This document shows, piece after piece, positions 33,050 to 41,332 of a stretch of DNA of 44,676 nucleotides. The stretch comes from ZLKRG08 sp964654815 (GTDB taxonomy: Bacteria > Actinomycetota > Actinomycetes > Nanopelagicales > Nanopelagicaceae). The notes beneath the pieces are model-generated. The model was given only the letters and a program-made list of their open reading frames with translations. It made no database searches and was not told the origin of the DNA. The translations under genes and the position numbers were made by a program. Position 1 is the first letter of the stretch. Every line of letters starts with the position of its first letter. The stretch is from assembly GCA_964654815.1 (NCBI GenBank), contig CAZZLH010000009.1:1-44676 (forward strand), read 5' to 3'.

Positions 33050-34060
33050 GTGAATCCAGCGGAAATAAATAAGTGGATAGTTGATGCCCAAAAGGCCTTT
33101 ACCGCTGCAACAGACCTTGATTCGTTAAAGAGCGCGCGTTTGGCACATGCCGGAGACAAGTCCCCGATTGCCACGGCGAGTCGAAGCCTTGGTTCAGTTC
33201 CGGCAGAACAGAAAGCTGAATTAGGCAGATTAATTGGTGATGCAAGAAATCAGATAAATGCCGCATTAGAGAAAAGAACCTTGGAATTAGAGGCGCTACG
33301 CGATCAAAAGATCTTGCTGGAAGAGGTCGTTGATATCACATTACCAGCGATACGAGAGCATGTTGGTGGCCTCCATCCCTTAACTATCATTAAGAATGAG
33401 ATTTCAGATTATTTCTTGAGTCTTGGTTACTCAGTAGCAGAAGGCCCAGAACTTGAGAGTGGTTGGTTAAATTTCGATGCGCTGAATATTCCGGCAGATC
33501 ATCCTGCCAGAACCATGCAAGATACTTTCTACATCGAACCTATTGAATCTGGAATGGTGCTTCGAACCCACACCTCACCTGTACAAGCAAGAGTGATGCT
33601 GACTCAAGAGCCACCGATTTATATCATCGCACCCGGTCGGACTTACCGGGCGGATGAATTAGATGCGACTCATAGTCCAGCATTTAGCCAGGTGGAGGGT
33701 CTAGTAGTTGATAAAGGCATAACGATGGCGCATCTAAAGGGCGCACTCGATGATTTTGCGGTAAAGATGTTTGGCGCAGAGTCAGTGACCAGATTTCGAC
33801 CATCATTCTTCCCATTCACCGAACCAAGTGCTGAGGTTGATGTTTGGTTTAACAATCGCTGGATTGAGTGGGGAGGCTGCGGCATGGTGAACCCCAAAGT
33901 GCTCCAGAATTGTGGCATTGATCCCGAGATCTATTCCGGTTTTGCCTTTGGAATGGGGCTGGAGCGAACTTTAATGGTCCGCCAAGGCATTAAAGATATG
34001 CATGACATAGTTGAAGGCGACATTAGATTTAGTCGAGCTTTTGGGCTGGGATTGAGTTAA
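33050..34060 (+). CDS. pheS: Phenylalanine-tRNA ligase alpha subunit
   Basis: The catalytic subunit of the (alpha-beta)2 class II enzyme that charges tRNA-Phe. The 336-residue protein has an N-terminal coiled coil (KAELGRLIGDARNQINAALEKR), then the class II core: HPLTIIKNEISDYFLSLGY, motif 2 around RTYRADELDATHSPAFSQVEG, RPSFFPFTEPSAEVDV, and motif 3 FGMGLERTLMVRQGI. The GTG start gives MNPAEINKWI. It is 28 bases after the methyltransferase gene and two bases before pheT. Confidence 0.97.
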   Translation: MNPAEINKWIVDAQKAFTAATDLDSLKSARLAHAGDKSPIATASRSLGSVPAEQKAELGRLIGDARNQINAALEKRTLELEALRDQKILLEEVVDITLPAIREHVGGLHPLTIIKNEISDYFLSLGYSVAEGPELESGWLNFDALNIPADHPARTMQDTFYIEPIESGMVLRTHTSPVQARVMLTQEPPIYIIAPGRTYRADELDATHSPAFSQVEGLVVDKGITMAHLKGALDDFAVKMFGAESVTRFRPSFFPFTEPSAEVDVWFNNRWIEWGGCGMVNPKVLQNCGIDPEIYSGFAFGMGLERTLMVRQGIKDMHDIVEGDIRFSRAFGLGLS

Positions 34061-34062
34061 GG

Positions 34063-36513
34063 ATGCGCGCACCTAAGAGCTGGCTTGCAGAGTACGCCAT
34101 TGGCCTTGATAAATTCTCTGATCAAGAGATCGCAGATGGTCTAGTAAAGATCGGCTTTGAAGTCGAAGAGATTATCAAGCAAGGCGCTGATTTAACCGGC
34201 CCACTCGTTGTGGGTGAAGTAATTGCTATTGAGGAGTTAAAAGAGCATAAGAAGCCGATCAGGTACGTCGAACTTGATTGCGGAGAGGGCAAAACACGTT
34301 TTGTAATCTGTGGCGCTAGTAATTTTCAGGTAGGAGATTTAATTGTTGCTTCATTACCTGGCGCGGTACTCCCGGGTGGTTTTGCCATCAGCGCTCGAGA
34401 GACTTACGGCAAAACTTCAAATGGCATGATCTGCTCATCCAAGGAATTGGGCTTGGGGGATGATCACAGCGGAATAATCGTGTTACCAAAGTCCGCGGCA
34501 AAGCCAGGTACCGATGCCATCGAATTACTTCAAATCAATGACACCATCTTTGATATCGCAGTTAATCCTGATCGTGGTTACGCGCTAAGTATTCGCGGAG
34601 TTGCCCGAGAACTATCAATTGTGTTGGGTTTGAAGTACAAAGATCCCGCAAACTTTGATTATGATTTTAAGTCGGATGGAAATTCTAAGGCTCTGGCGGC
34701 GAAGATCGTCGACGGCGGCTCGATCATGTACTTACGCACCCTGCAGCACTTTGATCCCAAAGCAAAATCGCCATTATGGATGAGCCGGAGAATCGAAAAA
34801 TGTGGCATGCGTTCCATATCCCTTGCAGTTGATGTAACTAACTATGTGATGCTAGAGCTTGGCCAGCCATTACATGCCTTTGATGCGGATAAGATCAAAG
34901 GTGGACTGCAAATTCGAAGAGCTGGCAGTTCAAAGAAATTAACGACCTTAGATGGCATCGAACGAGATTTAGATGCAGACGATCTAGTGGTTGCCGATGA
35001 TAAAGATGTTTTAGCACTTGCCGGAACCATGGGTGGTTTGGAATCTGAGATTACCGATACCACCAACAGAATTGCCATTGAAGCGGTACGTTTTGATGCG
35101 ATTGCTATCGCGCGTAATTCTCGACGTCACAAACTATCCTCCGAGGCATCCCGTAGATTTGAACGCGGCGTAGATCCCAAATTGCCCGAAATCTCCTCAG
35201 CGCGCGCATCGTTGCTACTCATGGAATTGGGCAACGCCCAATATGTCGGCACCTCAATCAGCGGAGAATTAATCGAAACCCCAAAAATTCAATTTAACCC
35301 ACTTCGCGCTTCAGCTCTTTTGGGTATGCAAATCGATAAGAGCAAAGTCAAAGAAGCGCTTGAATTGGTAGGTTGCGATGTATCAGGCACCGATTCCTTT
35401 CTGGTCATTCCTGCATCCTGGCGCCCAGATCTTCAAGGTGAAGCTGATCTCATAGAGGAGGTGGCTCGAGTTATCGGCTATGACCAGATTCCCTCGACCT
35501 TGCCGCCTCGAAAGAGCGCAGCAGCGTTAACCCCAAAGCAGAAACGAAACCGGCTCTTAGCCCAAGCTTTGGTTTCGCGGGGCTATACCGAGATCCTTAA
35601 TTTTCCATTCGTAAATCGAGAATTGATTGACCGAATGGGTTTTGTTGGTCAGCGGGCAGATAGTTACAAATTGGCCAATCCCATGTCCGAGGATGAGCCC
35701 TATCTTCGACCACATCTATTGCCGGGATTATTAGAGGCCGCGAGAAGAAACTTTAGTCGTGGTTTCAAGTCTTTTGCTCTCTTCGAATTAGGGTCGATAT
35801 TTCGTAAATCAATCGAATTACCAGGCGCCATATCGCCAAAGCTGGGTGTAAAGCCAAGCGATAAAGAGATAGCAGAACTATTTGCATCGGTACCAAACCA
35901 ACCCACTTTCCTTTGTGCCGTTTTAATTGGACAGATCTCTCACGAAACTTGGCATGGTAAGCCACGTAGTTATGATTGGTCGGATGCGATATCTGCCGTA
36001 GAGATAATCCTGAGATTACTCGGCCTTGATTATCAGATTGCCAGGTCCGATTTAGCTCCGTGGCATCCTGGTAGATGTGCAGAATTTCTAATAGATGGTA
36101 AAGCTGTGGCTCATGCTGGTGAGCTTCATCCAAGAGTGTTACGTGAATTCGCACTACCTGAGCGATCTGCAGCCTGGGGCATTAATTTGGATGCGCTTCC
36201 TGCTTCAGCTCTAGTATCTCCAAATCCTGTCGGAGTGATGCCAGCTGCGGTGCAAGATATAGCGCTGATTGTCGATGAGGCGGTCACTGCCGCAGAACTT
36301 ATGCAAGCGCTCAAGGATGGAGCGGGAGAGTTGCTGGAATCTATTGAGCTCTTCGATAGGTACGATCAAATTGGAGATGGAAAGATCTCATTGGCCTTTA
36401 CCTTAACTTTCCGCGCACCAGATAGGACCTTAAAGAGCGAAGAGGTTTCAGCTGCCCGAGAATCGGCCGCAGCTTTGGCAGCGCAACGCTGCGGCGCTCT
36501 GGTCCGCGCCTAA
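34063..36513 (+). CDS. pheT: Phenylalanine-tRNA ligase beta subunit
   Basis: The 816-residue beta subunit holds the editing and tRNA-binding parts. In order: an N-terminal domain MRAPKSWLAEYA, the EMAP-like tRNA-binding domain (VVGEVIAIEELKEHK, VICGASNFQVGD), the B3/B4 editing domain (ITDTTNRIAIEAVRFD, SSEASRRFERGVDP), the B5 domain (GEADLIEEVARVIGYDQIP), a pseudo-catalytic core (NPMSEDEPYLRPHLLPGLL) and the C-terminal ferredoxin-fold anticodon-binding domain. Length is normal. It ends 104 bases before argC. Confidence 0.97.
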   Translation: MRAPKSWLAEYAIGLDKFSDQEIADGLVKIGFEVEEIIKQGADLTGPLVVGEVIAIEELKEHKKPIRYVELDCGEGKTRFVICGASNFQVGDLIVASLPGAVLPGGFAISARETYGKTSNGMICSSKELGLGDDHSGIIVLPKSAAKPGTDAIELLQINDTIFDIAVNPDRGYALSIRGVARELSIVLGLKYKDPANFDYDFKSDGNSKALAAKIVDGGSIMYLRTLQHFDPKAKSPLWMSRRIEKCGMRSISLAVDVTNYVMLELGQPLHAFDADKIKGGLQIRRAGSSKKLTTLDGIERDLDADDLVVADDKDVLALAGTMGGLESEITDTTNRIAIEAVRFDAIAIARNSRRHKLSSEASRRFERGVDPKLPEISSARASLLLMELGNAQYVGTSISGELIETPKIQFNPLRASALLGMQIDKSKVKEALELVGCDVSGTDSFLVIPASWRPDLQGEADLIEEVARVIGYDQIPSTLPPRKSAAALTPKQKRNRLLAQALVSRGYTEILNFPFVNRELIDRMGFVGQRADSYKLANPMSEDEPYLRPHLLPGLLEAARRNFSRGFKSFALFELGSIFRKSIELPGAISPKLGVKPSDKEIAELFASVPNQPTFLCAVLIGQISHETWHGKPRSYDWSDAISAVEIILRLLGLDYQIARSDLAPWHPGRCAEFLIDGKAVAHAGELHPRVLREFALPERSAAWGINLDALPASALVSPNPVGVMPAAVQDIALIVDEAVTAAELMQALKDGAGELLESIELFDRYDQIGDGKISLAFTLTFRAPDRTLKSEEVSAARESAAALAAQRCGALVRA

Positions 36514-36553
36514 CTGGGCTTTCCCACAGATTTCGGTGTACTGCCGAGGTATA

Positions 36554-36587
36554 TGCATAAATATGCATATTTTTGTATAAATTTGCA
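36554..36587 (+). promoter_or_regulatory. Two ARG-box-like operators upstream of argC
   Basis: Box 1 is TGCATAAATATGCA (36554-36567) and box 2 is TGTATAAATTTGCA (36574-36587), 20 bases apart start to start, on one face of the helix. Both fit the ArgR pattern of two 5-base half sites around a 4-base AT centre. ArgR hexamers bind such pairs when arginine is high. Box 2 overlaps the candidate -35 of argC. The regulator gene argR lies in the same operon, so self-regulation is expected. Confidence 0.75.
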
Positions 36588-36611
36588 TATGGGGGTTCCC
36601 TCCTTTACTAT
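36583..36611 (+). promoter_or_regulatory. Candidate argC promoter, leaderless
   Basis: TTGCAT (36583-36588) and TACTAT (36606-36611) are separated by 17 bases; the argC ATG follows six bases after the -10. Transcription would start at or beside the ATG, and no ribosome site is present, so the mRNA is likely leaderless. The -35 overlaps ARG box 2, explaining repression. Confidence 0.6.
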
Positions 36612-36617
36612 GGCCAA

Positions 36618-37613
36618 ATGAAGGTGGGGGTAGTCGGAGCCAGCGGGTATGCCGGAGGCGAACTTTTAAGGTTGCTGGCGGGACATCCGGTATTTGAGGC
36701 TGAAGTGATTGCGGCGGGTAGCAATGCAGGTGAAGAGATTACCTCGGTACATCCGCAGTTAAGTTTTTATGCGGGACGGAAGTTTGTTTCAAGCGATGTC
36801 GCCAATCTAAGAGGATGCGAGTTAATTTTTACCGCGCTACCACATGGTCAATCTGCCGATTTAATCAATCAGTTGGATCCGAAACAAAAGATTGTTGACC
36901 TTGGTGCAGATTTTCGACTTGCCTCAGAGTCACAATGGAAAAAATATTATGGGGGCCAATACGCCGGTCACTGGGTATACGGTCTGCCAGAGTTACCAAA
37001 AAATCGAGAGTTGATAAAGGGCGCAACTCGGGTCGCAAATCCAGGCTGCTACGCGACGGCGATTGCGCTATCTATCGCGCCTTTAATGCCATTTATAGAT
37101 AACCAAGATGTAGTGGTTGTCGCCGCCTCCGGAACCACCGGTGCAGGCAGGTCTGCCAAGGTTAATCTGATCGGTAGTGAGGTAATGGGTTCGTTAAGTT
37201 CATATAAATTTGGTGGGGTTCATCAACATACCCCGGAAATCGAACAGGCAACCGGAGCCAAAATTTCATTTACTCCGATACTAGCCCCCATGCCAAGGGG
37301 TATTTTGGCCACCACAACTTCAAAGATCATCGGCAACGCTGGCAATATAAGAGAGTCGCTAATTTCAGCCTATCAAGATGAAGAGTTCATCTGGGTTCTT
37401 CCCGAAGGTCAGATGCCAAAGACCTCCGCGGTTTTGGCTTCAAATTATGTGCAGATGCAGATAGCAGTTGATGAACATAGCAATCGAGTAGTTGTTTCGA
37501 CTGCAATAGATAACCTCGGTAAAGGTGCGGCCGGGCAGGCTATACAAAATGCCAATCTCATATCAGGCCTTGCAGAAAATACTGGGTTGCTCGGGGCAGG
37601 AATTGGCGCATGA
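36618..37613 (+). CDS. argC: N-acetyl-gamma-glutamyl-phosphate reductase
   Basis: It reduces N-acetylglutamyl phosphate to the semialdehyde with NADPH, the third step of arginine synthesis. The 331-residue protein starts MKVGVVGASGYAGGELLRLL and has the catalytic-cysteine motif VANPGCYATAIAL, GTTGAGR and PHxPE-type HQHTPEIEQ. An upstream in-frame ATG at 36573 would place translation inside the operator region, so the ATG at 36618 is preferred. Its stop overlaps the argJ start (ATGA). Confidence 0.96.
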   Translation: MKVGVVGASGYAGGELLRLLAGHPVFEAEVIAAGSNAGEEITSVHPQLSFYAGRKFVSSDVANLRGCELIFTALPHGQSADLINQLDPKQKIVDLGADFRLASESQWKKYYGGQYAGHWVYGLPELPKNRELIKGATRVANPGCYATAIALSIAPLMPFIDNQDVVVVAASGTTGAGRSAKVNLIGSEVMGSLSSYKFGGVHQHTPEIEQATGAKISFTPILAPMPRGILATTTSKIIGNAGNIRESLISAYQDEEFIWVLPEGQMPKTSAVLASNYVQMQIAVDEHSNRVVVSTAIDNLGKGAAGQAIQNANLISGLAENTGLLGAGIGA

Positions 37614-38761
37614 ACCTACCCAAAGGTTTCCAAAGTGGCGCAATCGCAGCAGGGCTAAAGAGCAGTGGTGCTTTGGATTTAACCATTATTCAAAATGTGG
37701 GACCGACCTTTTTTGGGACTGCGGTTTATACTTCAAATCAAGTCGTTGCTGCGCCAGTTATTTGGTCAAAACAAGTCACCAAGGGTCAACAAGTGAGCGC
37801 GGTGATTCTCAATTCTGGCGGCGCTAATGCCTGTACTGGAGCAAGAGGATTTGGCGATACCCATCGCACAGCTGAGTTGGTTGCGCATAAACTTGGCCTC
37901 TCCGCAAGTGAGATTGTGGTCTGTTCTACCGGTCTAATAGGTGAATTCTTGCCGATGGAGAAAATTGCTGCTGCAATTGATCAAATTGAAATTAATGAAT
38001 TCAATAATTCAAATAATTTCGAGTTAAGTGCAAGAGCCATAATGACCACAGATTCAGTTCCGAAGCAGGCTATGGCGCTTAGAAACGGAGTATGTGTTTC
38101 TGGCATTGCCAAAGGTGCAGGGATGCTAGCTCCTGCACTTGCCACCATGCTCTCGGTAATAATGACCGATGCAAAGGTCAATCCAGAGATTGCAGCCAAG
38201 ATTTTCGCTGAGGTGGTAGAGCGGACCTTTAATCGCATTGATTCCGATGGTTGTACCTCGACCAATGACACAGTGCTGTTTATGGCCTCGGGAGCAAGTG
38301 GGATTGAATTAAGCGATGAGGCTTTAACTCAAGTTTTAGAAGAGGTTTGTGGCTCGCTTGCTCTGCAATTGATATCTGATGCCGAGGGAGCGACCAAGAA
38401 CATTGCGATTAACGTGGTGAATGCAGCCACTGAAGCTGATGCCGTAGCAGTTGGAAGGGCTAATGCCCGAAATAATCTTTTGAAATGCGCCATTTTTGGC
38501 GGCGACCCCAATTGGGGCAGAGTTCTTGCCGCAACCGGAACCGCATCAGCTCAGATAGATCCTTTGAATATCGATGTTAAATTAAATGGGGTTCAAGTTT
38601 GCAAAGCCAGCGCTCCAGCGGAAGATAGAAACAAAGTTATTTTTGATGGTCGCCAGGTGGAGATCGAGATCAGCCTAAATATGGGTGATTCCAGAGCCAC
38701 GATTTGGACCAATGACCTGACGCACGATTATGTGCACGAGAACTCGGCTTACGCAACATGA
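37610..38761 (+). CDS. argJ: Glutamate N-acetyltransferase / ornithine acetyltransferase
   Basis: ArgJ recycles the acetyl group from N-acetylornithine to glutamate and may also use acetyl-CoA. The 383-residue precursor cuts itself before a threonine; the motif KGAGMLAPALATMLSVIMTDA places the nucleophile at Thr179. Other features are NSGGANACTGARG, CSTGLIGEFLP and the C-terminal DPNWGR segment (GGDPNWGRVLAATG). A short Asn-rich stretch (NEFNNSNNFELS) lies before the core. Start and stop overlap argC and argB by ATGA. Confidence 0.96.
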   Translation: MNLPKGFQSGAIAAGLKSSGALDLTIIQNVGPTFFGTAVYTSNQVVAAPVIWSKQVTKGQQVSAVILNSGGANACTGARGFGDTHRTAELVAHKLGLSASEIVVCSTGLIGEFLPMEKIAAAIDQIEINEFNNSNNFELSARAIMTTDSVPKQAMALRNGVCVSGIAKGAGMLAPALATMLSVIMTDAKVNPEIAAKIFAEVVERTFNRIDSDGCTSTNDTVLFMASGASGIELSDEALTQVLEEVCGSLALQLISDAEGATKNIAINVVNAATEADAVAVGRANARNNLLKCAIFGGDPNWGRVLAATGTASAQIDPLNIDVKLNGVQVCKASAPAEDRNKVIFDGRQVEIEISLNMGDSRATIWTNDLTHDYVHENSAYAT

Positions 38762-39555
38762 TAGTCATCAAGTTTGGTGGCCATGCAATGACCGATGCTT
38801 CGGGCGCATTTGCCGCAGTTATAAAAGAGGCCATCAGCCGCGTGCCTTGCGTGATCGTCCACGGCGGTGGACCCCAGATTGATGAGGCTTTGAAAAAACA
38901 TCAACTTGAATCGACATTTATCGGCGGGTTTCGCGTTACCACCCCAGAGATTTTCTCTGTAGTACAGCAAGTCTTAAGCGGCACAGTACTTCGAGAGGTT
39001 GTGGCGCATTTGCGAGCTCACGATGTTCCTGCAGTTGGAATCTCAGGTCGAGATGGCGGAATGATCCAAGCAGTCCAATTGAAAGAATTACTAGACGGCA
39101 CTGCCGCAGAACTCGGGCGAGTTGGTGAGGTAGTCCGAATTGATTCCACCTTGCTAAATGCGCTCTTAACAGCTGGTTTTACTCCAGTAGTTTCGCCAAT
39201 CGCAGTTGAGTGTGATGGTGAAGTTGAGATTTCACAGAATGGATTAAATGTTAATGCTGATTTAGCTGCTGCTGCAATCGCAGGAGCGCTTGATGCCTCC
39301 GCATTGATTTTTATGACGGATGTGCCAGGTATTTATCGAAATTGGCCCGACAGGGATTCTTTGATAAATCAGATTTCAGCAGCCGAATTGGTGAGTATCA
39401 AAGGTGGTTTCGATGGCGGAATGGCTCCGAAAGTTAAAGCCTGTCTCGATGCCATAGCTAAAGGAGCCAAGGCAGTTCGGGTAATTGATGGTCGCGATCC
39501 TAAAGCGCTGGCGGATGCGCTCCAAGGTGTAGGTGGAACCATGGTGCATGCATGA
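38758..39555 (+). CDS. argB: Acetylglutamate kinase, short form
   Basis: It phosphorylates N-acetylglutamate. The 265-residue amino acid kinase has KFGGHAM, VIVHGGGPQIDEAL, GISGRDGGM, the NVNADLAAAAIAGAL substrate site and GGFDGGMAPKVKACLDA. The protein starts only three residues before the first strand (MIVIKFGG), so it lacks the N-terminal helix that links hexamers in arginine-inhibited enzymes. An upstream start is unlikely because the ATG overlaps the argJ stop (ATGA). Feedback inhibition may therefore be weak or absent; that is inference. Confidence 0.95.
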   Translation: MIVIKFGGHAMTDASGAFAAVIKEAISRVPCVIVHGGGPQIDEALKKHQLESTFIGGFRVTTPEIFSVVQQVLSGTVLREVVAHLRAHDVPAVGISGRDGGMIQAVQLKELLDGTAAELGRVGEVVRIDSTLLNALLTAGFTPVVSPIAVECDGEVEISQNGLNVNADLAAAAIAGALDASALIFMTDVPGIYRNWPDRDSLINQISAAELVSIKGGFDGGMAPKVKACLDAIAKGAKAVRVIDGRDPKALADALQGVGGTMVHA

Positions 39556-40712
39556 GCCAGGTAGAGCAGCAATGGGGTAGCGTCTTTCAAAGCAGTTACG
39601 GCGCTCCCAAGCTCAATATCGTCAAGGGCGCAGGAGCATATTTGTATGATGAGAAAAAGCGGCGCTATCTGGATTTTATCGCCGGTATAGCCACCAACAC
39701 TTTAGGCCACTCACATCCGGCGATAGTGAAAGCAGTAAGAAAACAAATCGGCACATTAGCCCATGTCAGCAATCTTTATGCCAATCCAATCTCTACCGAA
39801 CTTGCTAATAAGTTAATAGAACTAACTGGTGATCCAAGCGCGAGAGTCTTTTTTTGCAACTCTGGCGCGGAAGCAAATGAAGCGGCGCTGAAATTATCCA
39901 GAAAGACTGGACGCACGAAGGTGATTTCAACGATTGGCGCCTTTCATGGTCGAACCATGGGTGCCTTATCGCTAACCGGCCAAGCGGCTAAACGAGATAT
40001 CTTTAAACCAATCATCAAGCAGGTCAAATATGTTCCTTATGGTGATTCCACCGCGATGCGTAGAGCAGTTAACCGCAAAACTGCAATGATTATTGTCGAG
40101 CCATTACAAGGTGAGTCGGGTGTGATCGAACCACCTGCTGGCTATCTAAGGCAATTGCGGGAGATCTGCGACGCCAATGGGGCTTTGCTTGCGATCGATG
40201 CAGTTCAGACTGGTATGGGCCGAACTGGTTTCTGGTTTGGGTATGAACATGAGGAGATAAAGCCTGATGTGATCACCTTGGCCAAAGGTCTAGGTGGCGG
40301 CCTTGCCCTAGGTGCGATGATCGCGCTGGGAGAGAGCGCGAAGTTATTTCAACCGGGCGAACACGGTTCTACATTCGGGGGCAATCCAGTCTCATGCGCT
40401 GCAGGTTTGGCCACTATCAAGGAGATTGAGAGTAAAGCTTTAAATGAACGCGCCTTGGAGTTGGGCGAATATCTCAAACGAGAATTATTAAAAATCGATG
40501 GAGTAATAGAGGTAAGAGGGCGCGGTTTATTGCTGGGTATTGGTTTAGCCAAGGATTGGGCCAAGGAGATTGCTAATTACCTAATGGCGAAGGGTGTATT
40601 GGTAAATGCGCCAAACGAACTAACCATACGAATCGCACCGCCTTTGATAATTACCAAGAGAGAATGCGCTAAATTCATTGAGATCTTTAGAGAGGTGATG
40701 GCAAATGGTTAA
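39552..40712 (+). CDS. argD: Acetylornithine aminotransferase
   Basis: A PLP class III aminotransferase that makes N-acetylornithine from the semialdehyde. The 386-residue protein has YLDFIAGIATNTLGHSHP, FFCNSGAEANEAALKL, the GAFHGRTMGALS loop, EPLQGESGVIEP, DAVQTGMGRTG and the PLP lysine in TLAKGLGGG. In streamlined genomes ArgD-type enzymes can also serve lysine synthesis. Start overlaps argB (ATGA); the end overlaps argR by eight bases. The argF gene usually found next is absent. Confidence 0.96.
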   Translation: MSQVEQQWGSVFQSSYGAPKLNIVKGAGAYLYDEKKRRYLDFIAGIATNTLGHSHPAIVKAVRKQIGTLAHVSNLYANPISTELANKLIELTGDPSARVFFCNSGAEANEAALKLSRKTGRTKVISTIGAFHGRTMGALSLTGQAAKRDIFKPIIKQVKYVPYGDSTAMRRAVNRKTAMIIVEPLQGESGVIEPPAGYLRQLREICDANGALLAIDAVQTGMGRTGFWFGYEHEEIKPDVITLAKGLGGGLALGAMIALGESAKLFQPGEHGSTFGGNPVSCAAGLATIKEIESKALNERALELGEYLKRELLKIDGVIEVRGRGLLLGIGLAKDWAKEIANYLMAKGVLVNAPNELTIRIAPPLIITKRECAKFIEIFREVMANG

Positions 40713-41332
40713 TAGTGCAGCAGCGCGTCGGGCCAAGGTGGTCTCTTTGGTTGAGTCAGGCTTGATTCATTCGCAATCAGATCTAGTTAAGGAGCTGAAG
40801 AGAGTTGGCTACCGTGTAACCCAAGCCACTGCATCAAGAGACCTAGATGAGATCGGTGCAGTGAGAAGTAGCAATGGCTATCAGTTAGCATCTTCTACAG
40901 ATGATTCACTCTCTCGGGTTCTAACTTCCGAGGATCTGATTTTAAACGTCGAAGCTTCCGGTAATTTGGTTGTGGTCCGTACCCCACCTGGCGGTGCACA
41001 GTTACTTGCATCAAGCCTTGATCACATGGGGCTAAAGTCGATAATCGGCACTATCGCAGGAGACGACACCGTTCTCGTGGTCTCACGCAAATCCAATGGT
41101 GGCACTCAACTTGCGAAAGAATTACTCCTGCTAGCAGGTAATAGGTCAGGTAATANNNNNNNNNNNNNNNNNNNNNNNNNNNNNNNNNNNNNNNNNNNNN
41201 NNNNNNNNNNNNNNNNNNNNNNNNNNNNNNNNNNNNNNNNNNNNNNNNNNNNNNNCAGGTAATAGGTCAGGTAATAAGAATAGTAAGAAGAGCAGTAATA
41301 CGAGCAGCAGAAAGAAGAGAGGCAGAGGTTAA
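40705..41332 (+). CDS. argR: Arginine repressor ArgR, 3' end interrupted by assembly gap
   Basis: ArgR represses arginine genes when arginine is bound. The N-terminal winged helix contains SQSDLVKELKRVGYRVTQATASRDLDEIGAVR; the C-terminal domain has GGAQLLASSLDHMGLKSIIGTIAGDDTVLVV, the hexamer and arginine-binding core. The conserved protein ends near LLLLAG. Then a GNRS repeat begins and the N run follows. If the identical 21 bases on both flanks are one overlap, the frame continues through KNSKKSSNTSSRKKRGRG to TAA at 41330-41332, overlapping the argH ATG as TAATG. That gives 168 residues with a basic tail. Span includes the gap. Confidence 0.9.
41135..41276 (+). repeat. Direct repeat flanking assembly gap 2, 12-bp unit
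   Basis: The 21 bases at 41135-41155 are identical to 41256-41276. Inside them a 12-bp period is visible (GGTAATAGGTCA, coding GNRS). Either two contigs ending in the same bases were left unmerged, or a longer in-frame repeat array collapsed during assembly. Confidence 0.9.
41156..41255. other. Assembly gap 2 (100 N)
   Basis: Exactly 100 N, a placeholder length, inside the 3' end of argR. Flanks carry the same 21 bases. The reading frame is restored to the argH junction only if the placeholder is ignored and the repeat is counted once or extended in 12-bp units, so the real gap is probably small or absent. Confidence 0.95.

Noticed and set aside
36573..36617. Upstream ATG for argC adding 15 residues
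   Set aside because: The added residues come from the ARG-box and promoter sequence and the conserved protein starts at 36618.
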